Source of the DNA: Streptomyces sp. 846.5
GTDB taxonomy: Bacteria > Actinomycetota > Actinomycetes > Streptomycetales > Streptomycetaceae
Length of the DNA stretch: 64,000 nucleotides
Assembly: GCF_004365705.1 (NCBI RefSeq)
Contig: NZ_SOBN01000001.1
Coordinates: forward strand, 3,768,001 to 3,832,000
Reading direction: 5' to 3'
Shown: piece after piece, positions 58,441 to 64,000 of the stretch
How the letters are laid out: every line of letters starts with the position of its first letter
Numbering within the stretch: the stretch's first letter is position 1
Notes under the pieces: model-generated
The model's input: only the letters and a program-made list of their open reading frames with translations
What the model was told of the DNA's origin: nothing
Database searches by the model: none
Translations under genes and position numbers: made by a program

Positions 58441-60738
58441 TCAGTTCTTCCAGCGCGGCTTGTTGCGGTCGGCGCCGCCGCCGAAGGACGGGCGGTCGTC
58501 GCGGCGCTGGAAACCGCCGGGGCGGGTGTCGCGGTCGCCGAAGGAGCGGGTGCCGCCGGAGGCCGGGCGGTGGTCGTCGCGGCGGCCGAAGGCGGGGCGG
58601 CTGCTGCCGGCACCGCTGCGGTCGTCGCGGCTCTTGTACGGGCTGGACGGACGGCCGCTGCGCTCGCCGAAGGACGGACGGTCGTCACGACGCTGGAAAC
58701 CACCGCGCTCGCCGCCGCGGTCCGAACCGCGGTTGTCGCGGTCACCGTAGGACGGACGGCTGTTGCCGTAGGACGGACGGTCGTCACGACGCTGGAAACC
58801 GCCGCCGGAGCGGTTGTCGCGGTCACCGTAGGAACGGCTGCCCGAGGAGGCCGGACGGTCGTCACGACGCTGGAAACCACCGCGCTCGCCGCCGCGCTCA
58901 CTGCCACGGTCACTGCCACGGTCGTCGCGGCGCTGGAAGCCACCGCCGGAGCGGTTGTCGCGGTCACCGTAGGAACGGCTGCCCGAGGAGGCCGGACGGT
59001 CGTCACGACGCTGGAAACCACCGCGCTCGTCGCGGCGCTCGCCGCCACGGTCGTCACGGCGCTCGAAGCTGCGACCCTCACGACCCTCACGGTTGTCGCG
59101 ACCCCGCTCGTCCCGCACCGACTGGGTGCGCGCCGGGCGGCTGTCCTCGGCGTCCACGGCCTGGCTCTGCGCCGGGACGGTCGCCTCGACGACGCCCTCC
59201 GCGGAGACCTCCGCCACCGGCTCGTCCTCGATGCCCAGCTCGGCCCGCTCACGTGCGGCCCGGGCCGCCAGACGCTCGGCGTCGGCGCGCAGGTCGGCGG
59301 CGTGCTTGGTGGCACGCTCCAGCTCGCGGGTCAGCTCCTGGACGTCCTTCTCGGCCTGCTTGGCCTGGGTCGCGACCGACTCGGCCTGGACCTCGCTCAG
59401 CGAGCGGGCGCCGGTGATCTTGATCAGGTCGGCGTCGAAGGCGCCGCCGACGATGTGGCGGGTGGCCTCGACCCCGGCGTCCTCCAGCAGGCGGAACGCG
59501 CCGCGGCGCTGGTGCGGCAGGATCAGGGTGACGACGGTGCCGGAGCGGCCCGCACGCGCGGTGCGGCCGGAGCGGTGCAGGTAGTCCTTGTGGTCGCCGG
59601 CCGGGTCGACGTTCAGCACCAGGTCGACGTCGTCGACGTGGATGCCGCGCGCCGCGACGTCGGTCGCGACCAGGACGTTGACGTAGCCGTCCTTGAAGTC
59701 GCCCAGGGTGGCGGTGCGCGCGCCCTGGGTCATGCCGCCGTGCAGGGCGTCGGCGAGCACGCCTGCGTCGCGCAGCTGCTCGGCGACCCGGTCGCAGCCC
59801 ATCTGGGTGCGGACGAAGATGATCGTCCGGCCCTTGCGGGCGGCGATGGCGTTGGTGACCGGGGCCTTGTCCTTGGGCTTCACGACCAGGACGTGGTGGC
59901 TCATGGTGGTGACGGCGCCGGCCGACGGGTCGACCTCGTGCGTCACCGGGTTCTTCAGGTAGCGCTTGACCAGGCTGTCGATCTCGTTCTCCAGCGTGGC
60001 GGAGAACAGCATCCGCTGGCCGCCGGCCGGGACCTGGTCGAGGATCTCGGTGACCTCGGGCATGAAGCCCATGTCGGCCATCTGGTCGGCCTCGTCCAGG
60101 ACGATGACCTCGGTCTCGTCCAGGGTGCAGGCGCCGCGGTTCAGCAGGTCGCGCAGGCGGCCGGGGGTGGCGACGAGGATGTCGACGCCGCGCTCCAGCG
60201 CGTAGATCTGGTTGGACATCGAGGTGCCGCCGCAGACGACCTTGAGGCGCAGGTTGAGCACCGAGCCGTACGGCTCCAGGGCGTCGGCGACCTGCATGGC
60301 CAGCTCGCGGGTCGGCACCAGGATCAGGCCGCGCGGGCGCTTGGCCTGGCTGCGGCTGCCGCCGAGGCGGGTCAGCAGCGGGAGGCCGAAGCTCAGGGTC
60401 TTGCCGGAGCCGGTGCGGCCGCGGCCGAGGACGTCCTTGCCGGCCAGCGCGTCCGGGATGGTCGCGGCCTGGATCGGGAAGGGCTCGGTAACCCCGCGCT
60501 TGGCGAGGGTGCGGACGATGTCCTGGTGCAGGCCCAGGGAGCCGAAGGTGACCTTCGGCTCAGCGGGGGCGGCGTCGGTGTCGGCGTCGAGGGTGTCGGC
60601 GACGTCGGTGGTGTCGATGGAGTCGGCGCCGTCCGTGGAGTCGGTCGACTCCGCGATGACGTCCGTGGTGACGGTGGCGGCGGGGGCCTCGATGCCGTAT
60701 GCGGGCATGGCGAAGCGGTCGTCGTCAACGAGAGACAT
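58441..60738 (-). CDS. DEAD-box RNA helicase with Arg/Asp/Gly-rich C-terminal repeats
   Basis: A 765-residue helicase. Motifs in order: Q-motif FPIQAATIP, Walker A GRGRTGSGKT, PTRELAMQV, VATPGRL, VLDEADQMADMGF (DEAD), MLFSATLE, IIFVRTQMG, ATDVAARGI and HRSGRTARAGRSG. After a helical linker (~430-510) a ~230-residue basic tail repeats FQRRDDRP, SYGDRDNRSGGG and RGGERGG-like units, typical of RNA-binding tails in cold-shock and ribosome-assembly helicases. ATG 60738 follows GGAAGG. The tail makes the DNA locally repetitive. Confidence 0.93.
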   Translation of the reverse strand: MSLVDDDRFAMPAYGIEAPAATVTTDVIAESTDSTDGADSIDTTDVADTLDADTDAAPAEPKVTFGSLGLHQDIVRTLAKRGVTEPFPIQAATIPDALAGKDVLGRGRTGSGKTLSFGLPLLTRLGGSRSQAKRPRGLILVPTRELAMQVADALEPYGSVLNLRLKVVCGGTSMSNQIYALERGVDILVATPGRLRDLLNRGACTLDETEVIVLDEADQMADMGFMPEVTEILDQVPAGGQRMLFSATLENEIDSLVKRYLKNPVTHEVDPSAGAVTTMSHHVLVVKPKDKAPVTNAIAARKGRTIIFVRTQMGCDRVAEQLRDAGVLADALHGGMTQGARTATLGDFKDGYVNVLVATDVAARGIHVDDVDLVLNVDPAGDHKDYLHRSGRTARAGRSGTVVTLILPHQRRGAFRLLEDAGVEATRHIVGGAFDADLIKITGARSLSEVQAESVATQAKQAEKDVQELTRELERATKHAADLRADAERLAARAARERAELGIEDEPVAEVSAEGVVEATVPAQSQAVDAEDSRPARTQSVRDERGRDNREGREGRSFERRDDRGGERRDERGGFQRRDDRPASSGSRSYGDRDNRSGGGFQRRDDRGSDRGSERGGERGGFQRRDDRPASSGSRSYGDRDNRSGGGFQRRDDRPSYGNSRPSYGDRDNRGSDRGGERGGFQRRDDRPSFGERSGRPSSPYKSRDDRSGAGSSRPAFGRRDDHRPASGGTRSFGDRDTRPGGFQRRDDRPSFGGGADRNKPRWKN

Positions 60739-61019
60739 GAAGAACCTTCCGGAATATGGCACGCGCCAATTCCGCGGGGTTCACCTACAACCGCCTCAAT
60801 GCGGTCAGCCACGGAGTGCACGGTACGCGCCAGGGCGCCTGATGGAGTAGCAGCAGCGCCGGGCAAATGAAACAAACAACGATCTACCAAGATAGCCTAG
60901 GGCCGACCCCCGACGCAAACAGCCCGAGCTGGGCAGAAGACGTCAGGGGCAACCAGAAGCCCATCCGCACGCTGCCCCACACGGCTGACAGCGAACGGGA
61001 TCCTGATTCTATTCCCGCC
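60739..61019. other. Promoter region of the DEAD-box gene
   Basis: A 281-bp gap between the helicase start and the stop of the leftward lipoprotein gene. It is less GC-rich near 60860-60895. It must contain the helicase promoter; no specific element was recognised. Confidence 0.45.
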
Positions 61020-61619
61020 TCAGGAGGGCGAGTTGGAGGGGGCGGACGGCGACGGATCGGCGGGGGCGGAGGACGGCGGGGTCGTCACCGGCTGGGTGGC
61101 CGGGGCGGTCGAGGGGACCGCGGAGGGTGTGGGAGGACCGGTCATGCCCCCGGAGGTGGAGCCCCCGCCGCCCGCACCGGCACCGGCTCCACCCGACGTG
61201 CCGGCCAGGCCGCCCTGTCCCGAGGCGCCGGCGACCGGGGTCTGCCCGGCGCGGACGGCGCCGGGAGCGGCGGGGCCGCTGGGCTGCGCCGCCCCTGACG
61301 CGGCGTTGCCGGTGCCGCTGGGTGCGGCGGTCGCGGACTCTCCGGGCCCGAGGTGGTGCTGCGCTCCGGTGCGGGTCCGGCCGCCGAGGCCGTCCTGCGA
61401 GTGGCCGGGGGCCGAGGCCCCCTCGGAGACGGGCACGCCGGACACGGACGGGCTGCCCGCACCGCCCACCTCGGTGCACCCCGTCAGCGCCAGCGCCGCG
61501 AGCGCGCCGGCCGCGGCCCCCACCGCGGCGGCCCGAAGCCCGGAGCGCGGTCGGGAGTACGGTCCGAACCGACGGCCCGAGCGCAGCCCGACCCCGCCAC
61601 CATCAATCCTACTGCCCAC
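61020..61619 (-). CDS. Gly/Ala/Pro-rich lipoprotein
   Basis: A 199-residue protein with signal segment AAAVGAAAGALAALALTGC (lipobox ALTGC near residue 48). The rest is a low-complexity Gly/Ala/Ser/Pro chain, likely disordered in the wall. GTG 61619 is the start; the signal follows a basic N-terminus. No domain is visible, so its role cannot be inferred. Confidence 0.65.
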   Translation of the reverse strand: MGSRIDGGGVGLRSGRRFGPYSRPRSGLRAAAVGAAAGALAALALTGCTEVGGAGSPSVSGVPVSEGASAPGHSQDGLGGRTRTGAQHHLGPGESATAAPSGTGNAASGAAQPSGPAAPGAVRAGQTPVAGASGQGGLAGTSGGAGAGAGGGGSTSGGMTGPPTPSAVPSTAPATQPVTTPPSSAPADPSPSAPSNSPS

Positions 61620-61748
61620 CGTGCGCGGCCCCGCTTCCCGTTCGGTACGGCGACCGCCACCGACGGCCCTGCTCCGTCCAACGGCAGGGCCCGGCGAAAG
61701 GACACGGCCATCCGACTCACACCGACGCCCGGGGCTCGCACCCGGGCC

Positions 61749-62099
61749 TCAGCCGTAGCCGAGCGCGTGCAGCCGCTCGTCGTCGATGCCGAAGTGATGG
61801 CCGATCTCATGGACCACGGTGACTCCCACCTCGGCGACCGCCTGCTCCTCCGTCGCGCAGATCCGCAGGATGGGGTTGCGGTAGACGGTGATCCGGTCCG
61901 GCAGCACCCCGGCGTACCAGTCGCCGCGCTCGGTCAGCGGGGTCCCCTCGTACAGCCCGAGCAGTTCGGGCATGCCGGGCTCGGGCTCGTCCTCCACGAA
62001 GATCACGACGTTGTCCATCAGCCGGGCCAGTTCCGGCGGTATCCGGTCGAGCGCCTCGCCCACCAGCTCCTCGAACCGCTCTCGGTCCATCTCCAGCAC
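61749..62099 (-). CDS. Small zinc metallopeptidase (HExxH)
   Basis: A 116-residue metallopeptidase of the short actinobacterial family. It contains DRERFEELVGEALDRIPPEL, NVVIFVEDEPE, LLGLYEGTPL, ITVYRNPILR and the catalytic VTVVHEIGHHFGIDDERLHAL (HEIGHHFGIDD). GTG 62099 has GAGGAG 4 bases upstream; ATG 62090 is an alternative. It is probably intracellular (no signal peptide). Confidence 0.88.
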   Translation of the reverse strand: MLEMDRERFEELVGEALDRIPPELARLMDNVVIFVEDEPEPGMPELLGLYEGTPLTERGDWYAGVLPDRITVYRNPILRICATEEQAVAEVGVTVVHEIGHHFGIDDERLHALGYG

Positions 62100-62241
62100 G
62101 CTGCTCCTCGGGACGGTGTACGGCACAGGACGACCAACGGCTCGACCAGGGGGTGGAACGAAACCATTTTGGCGTTACCCGTCCCCATCCCATATGCTTC
62201 TGAACGTCCCCGACGGCCGAAAGGAAGCCGGGAGGGCCAGC

Positions 62242-62314
62242 GCCCTCATCGTCTAGTGGCCCAGGACGCCGCCCTTTCAAGGCGGTAGCACGGGTTCGAA
62301 TCCCGTTGGGGGTA
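62242..62314 (+). tRNA. tRNA-Glu (TTC)
   Basis: A 73-nt cloverleaf with anticodon loop CTTTCAA in the stem GCCGC/GCGG. The acceptor is GCCCTCA/TGGGGGT (with G-T pairs) and the T-arm ACGGGTTCGAATCCCGT. First of a tRNA trio. Confidence 0.95.
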
Positions 62315-62347
62315 CGCATTACACCGCGCGCAGGTTCGCCTGTGCGA

Positions 62348-62421
62348 GGCCTCGTGGAGCAGTTGGTTAGCTCGCCACCCTGTCAAGGTGGAGGTCGCGG
62401 GTTCAAGTCCCGTCGAGGTCG
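62348..62421 (+). tRNA. tRNA-Asp (GTC)
   Basis: A 74-nt cloverleaf: acceptor GGCCTCG/CGAGGTC, anticodon loop CTGTCAA (GTC), T-arm GCGGGTTCAAGTCCCGT, discriminator G. Confidence 0.95.
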
Positions 62422-62449
62422 CTGTGTTCCTCCTTTCGAGGGGGATCAC

Positions 62450-62523
62450 GGCCAGGTAGCTCAGTTGGTACGAGCGACCGCCTGAAAAGCGGTAGGTCGG
62501 CGGTTCGACCCCGCCCCTGGCCA
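62450..62523 (+). tRNA. tRNA-Phe (GAA)
   Basis: A 74-nt cloverleaf: acceptor GGCCAGG/CCTGGCC, anticodon loop CTGAAAA (GAA), T-arm GGCGGTTCGACCCCGCC, discriminator A. Confidence 0.95.
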
Positions 62524-62551
62524 CAGCGGAAACACTGCACGCAGCAGTACG

Positions 62552-62587
62552 GAAAGCCCCCGGTGATATCACCTGCCGGGGGCTTTT
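62552..62587 (+). terminator. Terminator of the tRNA cluster
   Basis: AAAGCCCCCGG and its complement CCGGGGGCTTT with a 12-nt loop and a trailing T tract, 29 bp after tRNA-Phe. Confidence 0.85.
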
Positions 62588-62704
62588 CGGCGTCTGTGGC
62601 GGCCGGCTGCCGCTCCGTAACGGACGCATGCTTTCCTCTTACGTCAGGCCCGTACTCTGTGCGCGCCCCATCGGGCGGATGTGCGAACGCGCGGGGAGGA
62701 CCAG

Positions 62705-63979
62705 GTGAGCAGCCGAGTCGGCAGAGCAGCCGCCCGCGACGACTACGGCAGGCGGACCGGGCGGATCTGGTTCCTGCCGCTGCGCCGGCACACCGCGCTG
62801 CTGGGGCTGTGGACCGTGGCCTGGTTCCTGCTGGTGGCCCGGAGCGGCGGGGTGTCCTGGCACTACCTGCAGCAGGGCGAGCAGCTGCTGTTCGGCGGCG
62901 CTCCGGGCGGCGGCCTCTCCCTCTACGCCCAGCATCCGGAGCTGCAGATCGGGCCGGTCAGCCTGCTCGCCGCACGGCTGTTCGCGCCCTTCCAGCCGCA
63001 GACCGGGCAGTTGGTGGCCGAGGCCGTGATGTCGGCGCTGGGTCTGGTGATGCTGATCCTGGTGGGCCGGACCGCGGCGCAGTACCACCTGGGCACCGGG
63101 ACCAACCACCGGCGGCTGCAGCAGCGGATACTCATCGCCGGGCTGGCCTTCATCCCGATGTGGGTGGAGGTGTCGGTCCGGTTCGCGCACCTGGACGATG
63201 TGCTGGCGCTGTTCTTCACCACCCTGGCGGTGCACTCCCTGAGCCGGGGCGGCAGCACCGCGGTCGGGGTGTGGCTGGCGCTGGCCGTCGACGCCAAGCC
63301 CTGGGCGCTCTCCTTCGCCGCGCTGCTGCTGGTGCTGCCCCAGGGGCGGCGGCTGCAGGTGGCGGCACTGTTCTGCGGTCTGGTCGCGGTCGCCTGGCTG
63401 CCCTTCTACCTGGGCAACCTCGACTCGGTGGCCGCCGCCAGGTTCGCCATCCCCAACCAGCCCGCCTCCTCGCTGCGCTGGCTGGGGGTCAGCGCGCAGT
63501 CCACCCCGCCCTGGGACCGTCCGGCGCAGCTCTCGCTGGGGCTGGTGCTGGGAGCGCTCGCGGTGCTGCGCGGCCGCTGGCCGGCCGTGGTGCTGCTGGG
63601 CGCCGACGCCCGGATCCTGCTGGACCCCAGCGTCTACACCTACTACACCGCCTCGGTGCTGCTGGGCACGCTGATCTGGGACGCGGTGGGCCAGCGGCGG
63701 CTGGTGCCGTGGTGGAGCTGGATAGCGCTGCTGTCGCTGTACGGGGGGACGCTGCTGATCCCCTCGGACCCGGCGCGCGGCCTGGTGCGGCTGGGCTTCG
63801 TCGCACTCTCCACCGCCTATGTGCTGCTCTGGCCCACCTCGCGGAAGCGGAAGGGGAAGCGGAAACGGGACCGGGACCGGGACCGGACCGGAGGCCGGGC
63901 CCAGGCCCGGACGCCGGAGCCGGCGGGCGCGGCGTCCGAGTGGCCGGGCCCGCCCCGGTCCAGCACGATCGGAGCATGA
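62705..63979 (+). CDS. Polytopic membrane protein, possible GT-C-type glycosyltransferase
   Basis: A 424-residue membrane protein with about ten hydrophobic segments and a basic C-terminal tail. An early lumenal loop holds SWHYLQQGEQLLFGGAPGGG, and VDAKPWALSFA and VRFAHLDDVLAL lie between helices; the paired aspartates of HLDD after a helix recall GT-C mannosyltransferases (GT87-type), but this is tentative. GTG 62705 follows GGGGAGGA. The stop overlaps the ATG of the next gene by 4 bp. Confidence 0.8.
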   Translation: MSSRVGRAAARDDYGRRTGRIWFLPLRRHTALLGLWTVAWFLLVARSGGVSWHYLQQGEQLLFGGAPGGGLSLYAQHPELQIGPVSLLAARLFAPFQPQTGQLVAEAVMSALGLVMLILVGRTAAQYHLGTGTNHRRLQQRILIAGLAFIPMWVEVSVRFAHLDDVLALFFTTLAVHSLSRGGSTAVGVWLALAVDAKPWALSFAALLLVLPQGRRLQVAALFCGLVAVAWLPFYLGNLDSVAAARFAIPNQPASSLRWLGVSAQSTPPWDRPAQLSLGLVLGALAVLRGRWPAVVLLGADARILLDPSVYTYYTASVLLGTLIWDAVGQRRLVPWWSWIALLSLYGGTLLIPSDPARGLVRLGFVALSTAYVLLWPTSRKRKGKRKRDRDRDRTGGRAQARTPEPAGAASEWPGPPRSSTIGA

Positions 63980-64000
63980 CGCCGCCTCAGGGACCAGCCG
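63976..64000 (+). CDS. Start of the next gene (partial)
   Basis: ATG 63976 overlaps the upstream stop (ATGA) and opens MTPPQGPA before the window ends. The overlap suggests an operon with the membrane protein. Product unknown. Confidence 0.6.

Noticed and set aside
61033..61758. Plus-strand frame opposite the lipoprotein gene
   Set aside because: The minus strand has a signal peptide with a lipobox; the plus frame is Pro/Ala-rich complement.

Overview
The window is high-GC actinobacterial DNA of the Streptomyces/Kitasatospora/Streptacidiphilus type. The evidence is strong third-position GC bias, a conservon (sensor kinase, roadblock, DUF742, GTPase), ydaO-type c-di-AMP riboswitch control of a wall hydrolase, a SigK/RskA locus, DUF2690-like and MHYT proteins, and many GTG or TTG starts. 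No genus marker was identified, so placement stops at Streptomycetaceae.

Region 1 (1-13.5 kb): the tail of an NPCBM-like extracellular protein; a leftward set of an asparagine-synthetase-like protein (its PPi-loop and GGD aspartates are missing), a universal stress protein and a FrnE-like DsbA protein; a TPR/HTH regulator; L-2-hydroxyglutarate oxidase; trmB; a PrsW-like protease; an unrecognised three-module protein; and an M23 peptidase under a c-di-AMP riboswitch.

Region 2 (13.5-38.6 kb): envelope and regulatory housekeeping genes. These are a thioredoxin-fold lipoprotein, uppP, an MFS/MarR divergent pair, an osmoprotectant ABC transporter whose binding-protein gene is separated from its ATPase and permeases by an oppositely oriented conservon (cvnABCD), an LCP ligase, a ClpN/HTH pair with twin palindromic operators, a LysE exporter, an operon of molybdopterin oxidoreductase, membrane protein, sigK and rskA, a STAS protein, a large beta-helix/PKD secreted protein, a lipoprotein and an MHYT membrane protein.

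Region 3 (38.9-46.1 kb): a gene-poor, decaying stretch of small membrane and secreted proteins. It holds two DUF2690-like paralogues in opposite orientation around an IS3-family element. That element splits a small CxxC...CxxC protein gene; deleting it together with one copy of its flanking repeat restores a 72-residue reading frame. Relics of cold-shock genes and of genes related to the neighbouring island also occur here.

Region 4 (46.1-55.9 kb): a degenerate integrative element of about 9.7 kb at the 3' end of tRNA-Lys(TTT). A 47-bp direct repeat that includes the tRNA 3' part bounds it. Inside are the C-terminal relic of a tyrosine integrase, small actinomycete plasmid/AICE-type genes (a DUF6879-like gene and a frameshifted XRE-DUF5753 regulator, small zinc-ribbon proteins), cargo (VOC protein, secreted proteins), a truncated FtsK/TraB-like transfer ATPase and a small excisionase-like HTH protein next to the tRNA.

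Region 5 (55.9-64 kb): chromosomal core. It contains a second secreted protein with three VLDTR modules, a DEAD-box helicase with an Arg/Asp/Gly-rich tail, a lipoprotein, a small HExxH metallopeptidase, a tRNA-Glu/Asp/Phe cluster and a polytopic membrane protein followed by the start of another gene.
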